A stretch of 13,099 nucleotides of DNA from a bacterium (lineage in GTDB: Bacteria > Margulisbacteria > Marinamargulisbacteria > JAAEMD01): NCBI GenBank assembly GCA_024225875.1, contig JAAEMD010000214.1:1-13099 (forward strand), in the 5' to 3' direction. Every line of letters begins with the position of its first letter. The stretch's first letter is position 1. Shown here in pieces: positions 6,153 through 13,099 of this stretch. The translations under genes were made by a program, and so were the position numbers. The notes below the pieces were generated by a model, which did no database searches, was not told the DNA's origin, and saw nothing but the letters and a program-made list of their open reading frames with translations.

Positions 6153-7370
6153 TCAAGGTGATATTTTTCTGGCTAGAAGACTGTATTTTTCACAAGAGTC
6201 GATCCAGGGCATTTTTACTATAGAGTTTGGTTTTGTTTTTTTTAATGGCTGATTATCCATATCATAAAGTTCTTTTATTTTTATTTCTTTATATATCTCA
6301 GGGCCTATAAGTTCAATCCTGTCTTCCAGGCTGAACGGTGATTTTATTTCCAGGAATATATATTTTTCAGGTATTACTTCTTTTACTGTTGCAATGTACT
6401 CTATTTCTCTGGAGTAACCGTTAAATTGGAAATTTATCGAATCTTTTGATGGTCTTCCTTCCAGTCCGCCGCTGCAAAATGTTCTGTTAGATACTTTTTT
6501 CAGCTCATCTTCAAAATATTTTAATTTCATATTTCCGCTTTTTGTTTTTAGTTTTTTCCTGTTTTTTATCTTTTCATAGTAGTAATCTATGGCTTCCCTG
6601 TAGATCCTGGTTGTGTTGGCAACATATAGATTCGATTTCATACGTCCTTCAATTTTTAAAGAGTCTATATTCGATTTAATGAAATCCGGTATAAATGAAA
6701 CAGCCATCAGGTCTTTGCTGTTAAGAAGATGGATGGTGTCTTTTCTCTGGCCTTTTCTGTTGAAGATATCGAATGTATGCCTGCAGTTCTGTACACAGCC
6801 ACCACGGTTTGCATCTCTGGCTGATGTATAGTTTGAGATAATACATTTGCCTGAATAACCGATACACATTGCGCCATGACAAAAGACCTCCACTTCAATA
6901 TCTGAAAATTTTTTAATTGTTTTTAACTCTTTTACCGGTACTTCGCGGGCCAGTATAATTCTTTTAGCGCCACTCTTTTTCCAGAACTCGCAGGTATATT
7001 TATTTGTTACACTTGCCTGAGTAGAGATATGGACAGGTATATCGGTTATTTTTCTGGCTAACTGTAGAATGCCAGTATCTGCAATAATTAAAGCATGAGG
7101 TTTGATCTTATTTATTTGTTCCAGGTATCTGGCTATGCTTTTAAGATCTGAGTTATGAGCAAAACCATTAATAGCAAGATATACTTTCTTTTTCTGATTT
7201 CGGGCAATTTCTACAGCTCTTTCAAGCTCAAATATGGAAAGGTTTTCGGAATATTTACGAAGTCCGAATACACTGTTTCCGACATATACGGCATCTGCGC
7301 CATAAAGGAACGCTATTTTAAGTTTTTCAAGGTTTCCGGCCGGGGCCAGAAGTTCGGGCTTTTTATGCAA
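6153..7370 (-). CDS. trhP: Peptidase U32 family protein, TrhP (YegQ)-like tRNA hydroxylation protein
   Basis: U32 proteins of the TrhP/YegQ branch are Fe-S proteins needed for prephenate-dependent 5-hydroxyuridine formation at tRNA position 34; they are not ordinary proteases. The 405 aa include the U32 signature EVFCHGAMCIGYSGKCIIS (161-179) and the four-cysteine set C169, C176, C192 and C196 expected to hold the cluster. KIEGRMKS follows at 239-246. A C-terminal beta domain (about 325-390) matches TrhP length, whereas RlhA is longer and UbiU/UbiV are shorter. The start is TTG at 7370: homology begins at once (KPELLAPAGNLEKL), no ATG is available there, and AGAGGA sits 9 nt upstream inside the end of the antiporter gene. 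Only 6 bp separate the two genes, so they are probably co-transcribed. Confidence 0.88.
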   Translation of the reverse strand: MHKKPELLAPAGNLEKLKIAFLYGADAVYVGNSVFGLRKYSENLSIFELERAVEIARNQKKKVYLAINGFAHNSDLKSIARYLEQINKIKPHALIIADTGILQLARKITDIPVHISTQASVTNKYTCEFWKKSGAKRIILAREVPVKELKTIKKFSDIEVEVFCHGAMCIGYSGKCIISNYTSARDANRGGCVQNCRHTFDIFNRKGQRKDTIHLLNSKDLMAVSFIPDFIKSNIDSLKIEGRMKSNLYVANTTRIYREAIDYYYEKIKNRKKLKTKSGNMKLKYFEDELKKVSNRTFCSGGLEGRPSKDSINFQFNGYSREIEYIATVKEVIPEKYIFLEIKSPFSLEDRIELIGPEIYKEIKIKELYDMDNQPLKKTKPNSIVKMPWIDSCEKYSLLARKISP

Positions 7371-7376
7371 AATATA

Positions 7377-8342
7377 TTATCCTCTAAAGAAAATATAAAT
7401 AATATATATTATGTAAGATATAATTAAAAAACTGCTTTTATAACGACCTGAGGAAGCTTTTTTTGCAGCTGCAGTATATAGTATAAGAGCTGTATTTGCT
7501 ATTATTAAGATTAACATATCAGGTATCAGGACAGGGTTAAATCTTATAGGACTTACCAGGCTGCTCAGACCGAATGCGAATAGTGTATTAAAAATAAGAG
7601 AGCCTGTTATATTTCCTAAAACTATTTCATGTTTATGTTTTACAGCACTTGCAATAGATGTTACAAGTTCCGGTAAAGACGTTCCGAATGCGATAGCTGT
7701 TATTGATATCAGTGCTTCGGAAATACCGAAAGATCTGGAAATATATATTGCAGATTCAATTATCATTTTACCGCTTACTGGTATCAGGATAAGACCGGAT
7801 AAAGCAATGATTATGCTTTTTTGTATTGAATAATCAGGGTGATAGATACTCAATGTATCATCTTTATCACTGGCTGATTTATATATGAAATTCAGGAAGA
7901 GTCCAAATAATATCAGCAGTATTAAACTTTCAGGTAATTTGAGCCCTGTAAAACCAGGTTCTATTAAAGGTGATATAAAAAGCATAATAACAATTGTGAT
8001 TGTGAAAAGTAGACTTAAAATCATCTCTTTTTTGATTTTATTGCTGGTTATAATAATAGGAGATATTAATCCGGTGATTCCCAGTATTAAGAGAATATTT
8101 GCTATATTACTGCCTATAATATTGCCAAATACAATATCACTTTTATTTTGAAGAGCAGCAACAATATTTACAACAACTTCAGGAAGAGATGTCCCGAATG
8201 CTACTAATGTGAGCCCTATAAAGTACTCAGGTATTTTTAGATGATGAGCAATGCTGGAGGCACCGTCTACCAGAAGGTTGCTGCCTTTCCATAGTATAAG
8301 AAAGCTTATAGTCAAAATAGCTGAATTTAATAATAGTACCAT
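7377..8342 (-). CDS. Calcium/sodium antiporter, CaxA/YrbG family
   Basis: This 321-aa inner-membrane protein has about ten hydrophobic segments arranged as two inverted halves. Each half carries an alpha repeat: GTSLPE (50-55) with GNIIGSNIAN (73-82), and GTSLPE (220-225) with GNITGSLIFN (243-252). The acidic residues E55 and E225 and the polar residues S78/N82 and S248/N252 correspond to the ion-binding set known from NCX-type exchangers. The second GSN motif reads GSL here, a small departure. The expected role is exchange of Ca2+ (or another cation) for Na+ or H+. The gene starts 27 bp after priA ends. Its ATG has no Shine-Dalgarno; a 12-bp perfect palindrome abuts the start codon instead. 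Confidence 0.93.
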   Translation of the reverse strand: MVLLLNSAILTISFLILWKGSNLLVDGASSIAHHLKIPEYFIGLTLVAFGTSLPEVVVNIVAALQNKSDIVFGNIIGSNIANILLILGITGLISPIIITSNKIKKEMILSLLFTITIVIMLFISPLIEPGFTGLKLPESLILLILFGLFLNFIYKSASDKDDTLSIYHPDYSIQKSIIIALSGLILIPVSGKMIIESAIYISRSFGISEALISITAIAFGTSLPELVTSIASAVKHKHEIVLGNITGSLIFNTLFAFGLSSLVSPIRFNPVLIPDMLILIIANTALILYTAAAKKASSGRYKSSFLIISYIIYIIYIFFRG

Positions 8343-8354
8343 TACTATATAGTA
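8343..8354. promoter_or_regulatory. 12-bp palindrome abutting the antiporter start codon
   Basis: TACTATATAGTA is self-complementary and lies immediately before the antiporter ATG, where a Shine-Dalgarno would be expected. It could form a small hairpin or be a protein site, but short AT palindromes arise easily by chance in DNA of this composition. Confidence 0.2.
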
Positions 8355-8369
8355 CTCTGTTTTTTAAGT

Positions 8370-10376
8370 TTAAAGAATGCTTTTGGGATCAAAATCAATG
8401 ATTAATCTGACTGAAGATGGTGGTTTAGGCAGGTTTTTTATGGTCTTTTTTATTTTTTCCACTACGTTATGCTCACATTTAAGTAGTATATTCCATCTAT
8501 AATTATTTTGAATCATTTCAACAGGAGCTGGTTTGGGGCCTGTGATTTTGACTTTTTCTTTTAATACAGCTGTTTCTTTTTCCAGTTTCTCATAAACTGA
8601 GTCTGCGAACCTTTTTAAGGGTTCTTCGTTTTTTGCAGAAAATATAATATTAATTAAGGCAGAAAAAGAGGGGTACCATAATTCTTTTCTATAGGATATT
8701 TCTTCTTTATAGAATGACTCAAAATCATGTTTTGAAGCATGTTGAACAGCATAATGTCCGGGCTGGAATGTCTGGATAATAACAGTTCCTTTTTTTTCTC
8801 CTCTGCCAGCTCTTCCGGCAACCTGTGTTAACAGTTGAAAAGTTCTTTCAGGTGCCCTGAAGTCCGGGATGTTAAGTGTAGTATCTATTCCAAGTACACC
8901 GACTAATGTTACTTCATCAATATGGTGCCCTTTTGCTATGAGCTGTGTTCCTAACAGGATATCGCCATCTTTTTTAAACTCAGATAAAATATTTTCCATC
9001 TGTTTAGCTGTTTTAGCAGAGTCTCTATCAAGGCGGTTTATCCTGCTGTCCGGGAAAAATTTTCTAAGTTCCAGCTCTACTTTCTGGATGCCTGTACCGG
9101 AAAAGCCAAGGGTGTCTTTATTACATTTGGGACAGGTATGATAAATGGGTGCCTGTGTCGCGCATCTGTGGCATCTGAATTTTTTATCCTTATGATAGGT
9201 GTAGCTCAGGTTACATTGTGGACAGGTTAAGATTTCTCCACACTTCTGGCAACTTACATAAGTAGCATAACCTCTTCTATTTAACAGGATTATTATTTTT
9301 TCTTTTTTCCTGAGCTTACTTTCAATAGCTTCCTGTAGTTTTAAAGATAAAGGGCCTGTATTTTTTCTTATTATTTCTTCTTTCATATCAACAATTTCTA
9401 CTGTGGGCATAGGCCTGTTAGATACACGTTTAGTTAATTTTACCAGTTTGACCTGACTGTCATTTATATTGTGTTTTTCAAAGCACTGACTATAGGTATC
9501 GATACTGGGTGTTGCAGATCCGTATATCAGCAGGCTGTTATTTGTTTTAGCACGGTAACGGGCAATAGTATGGGTAAAGTATCTGGGGTTGTTTTCCTGT
9601 TTATATGTTTGTTCATGTTCTTCATCAATAATAATAACTCCAATATCTTTTACTGGTGCAAATATCGCAGATCGCGGGCCTATTACAATATCTACCTGTC
9701 CTGCATATATTTTATTCCATTCTATTTCTTTTTCTTTTGGTGTAAGACCTGAATGCAGTATGGCTATATTGTGACTGAACCGATCACTGAAGACTTTTAT
9801 GTATTGTGGAGTTAATGCAATTTCCGGCAGGAGGATAAGGACTTTTTGGTTTTTTGATATTATCCTGGTTGCTATTTGCATGTAGACCTCTGTTTTCCCG
9901 CTTGAAGTTACGCCATGAAGAAGGAATGTCTGGTGCTCTCCTGTATTATTTAATATAGTGCTGATAACATCCTGCTGATCTTTTGTCATAGAGTAGTCAG
10001 CTGTGAGTTTTGGGATGATAATTTTGTTGTTCTCCAGTTTTCGTACTTTTTTGTTTCCCAGTATGGTCTGGTAGGATTTATAGGGCGATACCTGATAATA
10101 GCTGCTGAACCAGAGAATCAGATCTATGATGTCAGGGCCCAGATTTGGCCGGTCTGGTAGAGTTTTGGATATAGTCTTAAGATTCTCCCTGCTAAGTGAA
10201 GCGGGCAGTTTTTTCTTGTTTATACTGATTATTAATCCTGAGGCAGTATATTTACCGAATGGCACTTCGACATGGTAACCTGTTTTGTAAAGGGCAGCAT
10301 TTTTTTCAGGTACTAAATAAGTGTAGAGCTGATTGACACCGCGAAAAACCAGTATTTCTGCTAAGTTCATCAGCAT
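8370..10376 (-). CDS. priA: Primosomal protein N' (replication restart helicase PriA)
   Basis: PriA recognises stalled forks and reloads the replicative helicase. The 668 aa are somewhat shorter than E. coli PriA but carry every domain: an N-terminal fork-binding part (about 1-110), Walker A HGVTSSGKTE (154-163), DEEH (251-254), GSATPS (286-291), eight zinc-binding cysteines in CxxC pairs (376/379, 385/388, 402/405, 415/418), GTQLIAKGHH (476-485), PDFRAPER (504-511) and VAGRAGRG (519-526). The C-terminal domain contains YRWNILLK (626-633). ATG 10376 or ATG 10370 may be the start; neither has a Shine-Dalgarno, and a -10-like TAAAAT abuts the first, which favours the second as a leaderless start. 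It is the first gene of the long minus-strand run. Confidence 0.96.
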   Translation of the reverse strand: MLMNLAEILVFRGVNQLYTYLVPEKNAALYKTGYHVEVPFGKYTASGLIISINKKKLPASLSRENLKTISKTLPDRPNLGPDIIDLILWFSSYYQVSPYKSYQTILGNKKVRKLENNKIIIPKLTADYSMTKDQQDVISTILNNTGEHQTFLLHGVTSSGKTEVYMQIATRIISKNQKVLILLPEIALTPQYIKVFSDRFSHNIAILHSGLTPKEKEIEWNKIYAGQVDIVIGPRSAIFAPVKDIGVIIIDEEHEQTYKQENNPRYFTHTIARYRAKTNNSLLIYGSATPSIDTYSQCFEKHNINDSQVKLVKLTKRVSNRPMPTVEIVDMKEEIIRKNTGPLSLKLQEAIESKLRKKEKIIILLNRRGYATYVSCQKCGEILTCPQCNLSYTYHKDKKFRCHRCATQAPIYHTCPKCNKDTLGFSGTGIQKVELELRKFFPDSRINRLDRDSAKTAKQMENILSEFKKDGDILLGTQLIAKGHHIDEVTLVGVLGIDTTLNIPDFRAPERTFQLLTQVAGRAGRGEKKGTVIIQTFQPGHYAVQHASKHDFESFYKEEISYRKELWYPSFSALINIIFSAKNEEPLKRFADSVYEKLEKETAVLKEKVKITGPKPAPVEMIQNNYRWNILLKCEHNVVEKIKKTIKNLPKPPSSVRLIIDFDPKSIL

Positions 10377-10405
10377 ATTTTATATTTAACTTCTTATAAA
10401 CTCAA
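10377..10405 (-). promoter_or_regulatory. Possible promoter of priA and the minus-strand gene run
   Basis: On the minus strand TTGAGT (10405-10400), a 17-bp spacer and TAAAAT (10382-10377) precede priA. The -10 touches the first ATG; a start 7 nt after it would fall on the A of the second in-frame ATG (10370). The hexamers match 4 of 6 and 5 of 6, so support is modest. Confidence 0.3.
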
Positions 10406-10681
10406 TTAAAATTGACTATCTGTAATAACTCCTGAAGCTCAGTCGTTCTCAATGCTAAAATAAAAAGGGGAGGGTGAAAAATCAGGGAAAATCTTAATGT
10501 TTTGAAATAAAAAATTAATTTATGAATGGAATACCTGTAAATTGAGTTTAGAAGGCATTTTGTATTTAATAAAAGAAAAAATGAATAAGAATGATAAGTA
10601 AATCAAATGATGATTTTAAAATAAATAAGCAAAAAATTTTCAAAAAATATTTATTTACTAAATATTTGGAGGCTGCTGGAA

Positions 10682-10732
10682 ATGCGTTTGCCCTGTACCC
10701 AGGATCCGATATACTTGACAGATACTAAATAA
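10682..10732 (+). CDS. Possible 16-codon leader ORF
   Basis: An ATG at 10682 opens a 16-codon ORF (MRLPCTQDPIYLTDTK) preceded by a full GGAGG at 10668-10672 with 9-nt spacing. Its stop lies before the predicted -10 of the secreted-protein gene, so it is not obviously on the same transcript unless a promoter exists further upstream. It sits in a locally GC-rich patch. Shine-Dalgarno matches of this quality are rare in the window, but such a short ORF is weak evidence by itself. Confidence 0.2.
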   Translation: MRLPCTQDPIYLTDTK

Positions 10733-10744
10733 AAACCATAGTAT
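10715..10744 (+). promoter_or_regulatory. Predicted sigma-70 promoter of the secreted barrel-like protein
   Basis: A perfect TTGACA (10715-10720) is followed after 18 bp by TAGTAT (10739-10744), which matches the -10 consensus at 4 of 6. TATAAG at 10742 is an alternative, but its spacing of 21 bp is too long. A 5' leader of about 35 nt with AGGAG near the start codon would result. Confidence 0.45.
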
Positions 10745-10785
10745 AAGCTAATCTGAAAAAAATATAAGTTAACAGGAGTCCATGT

Positions 10786-11895
10786 ATGCATAAAAAAATA
10801 CTACTCTTTTTAATTACAATTTTATTGTTTACTCAATATGAGTTATCAGCTTCCATCACCCCCAGTAAGTTCAGCAAAGCATACAAACTCAGGAGATATG
10901 CAAAATCCACAAAAAAACGTTCCCATATAAATGAAGGGCAACAACAAAAAGAACAACATAGACAGGAAAAAGAACCCCGAAAAGACCATTCATACAACAA
11001 TTATAACTCCTCAGATAACTCCTCAGATAACTCATCCAGTAAATCTCTTAACAGATATTCAAAATCCACAAAATCAAAAAAACACAAATCATCACCTTCC
11101 TACAGAAAAAAACTAAAACCTGAAAAGTATGCTCGCCAGAGATATAGAGGCAGAAGATTTCACCGGAAAAGATACCATAGAAGACATTATTACGGACCTG
11201 TTCATACAACCTATATCTATAATTACGAAAAACCTGACACAAGCACACCGGTTTCCACATATACACCTGCGCCTGAGCCTGTGCTTTTAACCGAGGAAGA
11301 AGAAGCAAACATTAACCGTTTACTTGACCGCTATGAAGATTGGCAAAGTATTTTTCAAATCACGGCAGGTGTTAACTCAAATCTCAAAGAATCAGCAGGA
11401 ATATATGGAAAACAAGGCGAATTTCGTTTTAATGCACCTTATAACTATGGTCTAAACGGACGAAATTTTGGTGGCTGGGGAATAGGGTATAAAGGTAAAT
11501 CCTTTCATGAAGAAGGTTATTCGCTACGATCACACCGTCTTTTCGTAGATATTAATTTCACTTCACTAAACAGAGAATTCGCATCAACGTTTGGCGCACG
11601 CATTGGTCTAAACACACTAATATCTGATGCCACCAGCGCTGGTTTTTTATTCGGCCTTAATTATGCCTTATACAATCTTGGTAGTTTCTATTCTTTTAAC
11701 ATAAATTATGAAGGAACTATCTATAATCAAGGATCTGAACTATATGATACTGTTTTAGAATCAAATCTTGCTGGTTATTTGCGTTTTTATCTAAGTCAAC
11801 TTCACCTTGATACTGGTTGCGAAGTAAATTTCATTGATATAGAAAGCGGCAACTATTTTTATCAGCTTTTTGCAAGAGCAGGATTCAGATTCTAA
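10786..11895 (+). CDS. Secreted protein with basic His/Tyr/Arg-rich region and probable C-terminal outer-membrane beta-barrel
   Basis: I do not recognise a named family. The 369 aa start with a signal peptide (MHKKILLFLI and following, likely cut near A22). Residues 25-135 are low-complexity and strongly basic. They contain RYAKSTK (37-43) and RYSKSTK (90-96) repeats, a serine/asparagine stretch from a 12-bp DNA repeat, and an Arg/His/Tyr cluster around RGRRFHRKRYHRRHYYG (121-137). A Pro/Thr linker (about 150-166) and an acidic helix (168-185) follow. From residue 187 to the end, alternating polar and hydrophobic strands, about eight by eye, finish with FARAGFRF; a terminal Phe is the usual signal for BAM-mediated outer-membrane insertion. 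AGGAG lies 7 nt before the ATG. It stands alone, with a promoter in front and a hairpin terminator behind. A role in surface or envelope binding is only inferred. Confidence 0.8.
   Translation: MHKKILLFLITILLFTQYELSASITPSKFSKAYKLRRYAKSTKKRSHINEGQQQKEQHRQEKEPRKDHSYNNYNSSDNSSDNSSSKSLNRYSKSTKSKKHKSSPSYRKKLKPEKYARQRYRGRRFHRKRYHRRHYYGPVHTTYIYNYEKPDTSTPVSTYTPAPEPVLLTEEEEANINRLLDRYEDWQSIFQITAGVNSNLKESAGIYGKQGEFRFNAPYNYGLNGRNFGGWGIGYKGKSFHEEGYSLRSHRLFVDINFTSLNREFASTFGARIGLNTLISDATSAGFLFGLNYALYNLGSFYSFNINYEGTIYNQGSELYDTVLESNLAGYLRFYLSQLHLDTGCEVNFIDIESGNYFYQLFARAGFRF
11003..11038 (+). repeat. 12-bp tandem repeat inside the secreted-protein gene
   Basis: The unit ATAACTCCTCAG occurs twice without mismatch (11003-11014, 11015-11026) and a third time in degenerate form (11027-11038). 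It encodes repeated NSSD. Being a multiple of three, changes in copy number keep the reading frame. Confidence 0.75.
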
Positions 11896-11909
11896 GCTTT
11901 TATTTTTTC

Positions 11910-11951
11910 TAAACTGACTTTTTAAAAGTATCAGTTTATTATTGTTTTTTT
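11910..11951 (+). terminator. Intrinsic terminator after the secreted-protein gene
   Basis: TAAACTGA (11910-11917) and TCAGTTTA (11931-11938) form a perfect 8-bp stem. CTTTT and AAAAG inside can extend it with a small bulge. A T-rich tract with seven consecutive T (11945-11951) follows, so it terminates the plus-strand gene. It abuts the stop codon of the convergent permease; on the minus strand no T-tract follows, so it is probably one-directional. Confidence 0.7.
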
Positions 11952-12793
11952 ATAATTATGTAAAGTGATGCCGTAACTATTATGGTTCCGGTTATTGAAA
12001 TAAGATCTATTCTTTCACTGAACAAAATCAAACCTGCAATATACATTAATGGTATGCTGACTAAACCAAGTGAACCTGCGATAGTTATACTTGTATATTT
12101 GAATCCCACAGTGATGAATAATTGAGCTAATAAACTAAAGAACCCAATAAAAGTTAAGGTAAGTATTGAGCTGACTGAATTCGGTAATATAAACTCTGGT
12201 ATGCTGGGTAATATTAATATAGTTGTACTTATAAGAAAGAAAACATATATGATTGATATGGAATCGTGATCCTCTCTCAGCTTTTTGATAAGTATTATAA
12301 CAATACCTAAACATAAGGATGCTGTTAAGGACAGAATATCAGCTTTTTCAAATGAAAAAATGTTTTCAGGCTTAAGGATTAAAAATATTCCGATAAATGA
12401 AGTTGCGATTGCAGTTAATATCCATCTTGAAGGCCGTTCTTTTAGAAAAATCATAGATATTATACTTGACCATACAACACATAATTGAAAAATGATATTT
12501 ACTTTCCCGGGGCCGGATAGTGTTAATGCTTTATAAAACAGGTACATTGCAGTTAGTCCTGTTATGGATCTTAGTATAATCAGTACTGGTTTTTTTATTT
12601 TTAATTTAAATATTTTTAACATAAAAAGAGGGGAAAGCAGCAGGGTAGGGATCAGGAAGCGTATAAGCATGATCTGTTGTACTGTAAATATGGATGATGC
12701 ATATTTTACCAGTATATGGCTGATTATGGATGATATATGGCTTAAAAGGATTAAGGCAGGTCCGTAGTAACGGTTTTTAATTTTAGAAATCAT
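11939..12793 (-). CDS. EamA/DMT family transporter
   Basis: This is an integral membrane protein of 284 aa with about ten transmembrane segments in two EamA repeats (roughly residues 6-139 and 150-279 from the ATG). The first repeat contains the family-like QQIMLIRFLIPTLLL and the YKALTLSGPGKVNIIFQL region; the second contains FFSLLAQLFITVGFKYTS and ends with a short basic tail (IIKKQ). Members of the drug/metabolite transporter superfamily export or import small metabolites; the substrate cannot be told. The ATG at 12793 is preferred over the in-frame TTG at 12805, because it overlaps the stop of the short upstream ORF by 11 bp, as in translational coupling, and neither start has a well-placed Shine-Dalgarno. 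Confidence 0.88.
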   Translation of the reverse strand: MISKIKNRYYGPALILLSHISSIISHILVKYASSIFTVQQIMLIRFLIPTLLLSPLFMLKIFKLKIKKPVLIILRSITGLTAMYLFYKALTLSGPGKVNIIFQLCVVWSSIISMIFLKERPSRWILTAIATSFIGIFLILKPENIFSFEKADILSLTASLCLGIVIILIKKLREDHDSISIIYVFFLISTTILILPSIPEFILPNSVSSILTLTFIGFFSLLAQLFITVGFKYTSITIAGSLGLVSIPLMYIAGLILFSERIDLISITGTIIVTASLYIIIKKQ

Positions 12794-12931
12794 TATTTTG
12801 CGCAACCTTCTTAAATATGGATTTCACTGTGTATTTAGATGCAGGTTCATCTGTATTTTTTGAATCGATATGTTCAATATTTTGATTAAAGAGTTTTTTT
12901 TATATTTCACAGCATACTTATTTATTGTCAT
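12783..12931 (-). pseudogene. Small 49-codon gene with an apparent frameshift at an A8 tract
   Basis: On the minus strand an ATG at 12931, 6 nt after an AAGG Shine-Dalgarno (12941-12938), begins an ORF that meets a stop (12826-12824) after 35 codons. Adding one A to the run of eight A at 12901-12894 restores a 49-aa frame: MTINKYAVKYKKKLFNQN, then a hydrophilic C-terminus ending FKKVAQNNDF, with the stop at 12785-12783. That stop overlaps the permease ATG by 11 bp, a typical operon junction, and supports the restored frame. It may be a sequencing error, a recent mutation, or transcriptional slippage at the A run. The protein is basic and soluble-looking, and I do not recognise it. Confidence 0.4.
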
Positions 12932-13022
12932 AAAAAACCTTAATTTATAATATTTTATGTACATTATACATGATTTAAATGAATTATGAGTTTAATTTAG
13001 CGGATAAAAATTGAAATAGCTG

Positions 13023-13036
13023 TTTACTATAGTAAA
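13023..13036. promoter_or_regulatory. 14-bp perfect palindrome
   Basis: TTTACTATAGTAAA is self-complementary and lies 20 bp before the right-edge repeat copy. Its half TACTA/TAGTA resembles the palindrome at the antiporter start. It could be a protein site or chance in AT-rich DNA. Confidence 0.2.
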
Positions 13037-13055
13037 GTCAGCATATAAACATACA

Positions 13056-13099
13056 TATAGCTGTTCCAAATTAAAATGTCCGACACTAAAGTTTTCAAA
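13056..13099. repeat. Second copy (left 44 bp) of the inverted-repeat element, cut by the window edge
   Basis: This matches 2358-2401 at 40 of 44 positions, in the same orientation, and runs off the window. Its first 27 bp match the reverse complement of the first copy's right arm at 23 of 27, better than the left arm does, which supports true terminal inverted repeats. Confidence 0.7.

Larger units (their letters stand above)
10377..10785. other. Divergent intergenic region between priA and the secreted-protein gene
   Basis: These 409 bp separate divergent genes and are very AT-rich. They hold the candidate priA promoter at the left, a purine tract GGGGAGGG around 10469 with no start codon at usable spacing, AT-only inverted repeats (10619-10626 / 10649-10656 and 10646-10652 / 10660-10666), and a more GC-rich patch at about 10668-10710 with a strong GGAGG. 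The promoter of the downstream gene is at 10715-10744. No RNA gene could be recognised. Confidence 0.6.

Noticed and set aside
10469..10495. G-quadruplex in the purine-rich tract
   Set aside because: Only three G-runs are present at usable spacing.
10668..10712. tRNA-Ser fragment or attachment site
   Set aside because: CTGGAAA resembles a GGA anticodon loop, but the flanking bases do not pair into an anticodon stem and no acceptor or T arm is visible.
2358..13099. The two direct repeat copies as ends of a 10.7-kb composite transposon
   Set aside because: The DNA between them is ordinary housekeeping genes (ispD, rpoN, tsaD, priA) with no transposase. Two dispersed copies of a short element explain it better.

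Overview
The window is AT-rich, gene-dense bacterial chromosome. The bacterium probably has two membranes: one gene encodes a secreted protein that ends in an outer-membrane-type beta-barrel signature (10786-11895). It also encodes sigma-54 (rpoN) and the MEP-pathway enzyme IspD. The phylum cannot be fixed from this sequence. No rRNA, tRNA, CRISPR array, phage gene or transposase was found.

Layout. (1) 3-2286, plus strand: two tandem genes of one unrecognised protein family. The first is open through the left edge, so its start is missing. (2) 2287-2579: a 117-bp element with 27-bp imperfect terminal inverted repeats (MITE-like), then the ispD promoter. The first 44 bp of a second copy lie exactly at the right edge (13056-13099), in direct orientation. 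(3) 2580-3248, plus: ispD, whose 3' end overlaps the convergent rpoN by 11 bp. (4) 10376 down to 3238, minus: a co-oriented housekeeping run in the order priA, cation/Ca2+ antiporter, U32 family (TrhP-like), YHS-domain protein, tsaD, rpoN. It joins replication restart, tRNA modification (TrhP-like, TsaD), ion and metal handling, and sigma-54 transcription. (5) 10377-10785: divergent intergenic region with a predicted promoter and a possible 16-codon leader ORF. (6) 10786-11895, plus: secreted protein with a repeat-rich basic His/Tyr/Arg region followed by a probable small beta-barrel, closed by a hairpin terminator. (7) 12931 down to 11939, minus: a short ORF apparently frameshifted at an eight-A run, overlapping the start of an EamA/DMT permease.

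The most interesting signals are the tandem paralogue pair, the inverted-repeat element with its second copy at the right edge, the small frame-disrupted gene upstream of the permease, a set of housekeeping genes that lack Shine-Dalgarno sites but carry -10-like hexamers within about 12 nt of the start codon, and a perfect 17-bp palindrome in front of the YHS gene.
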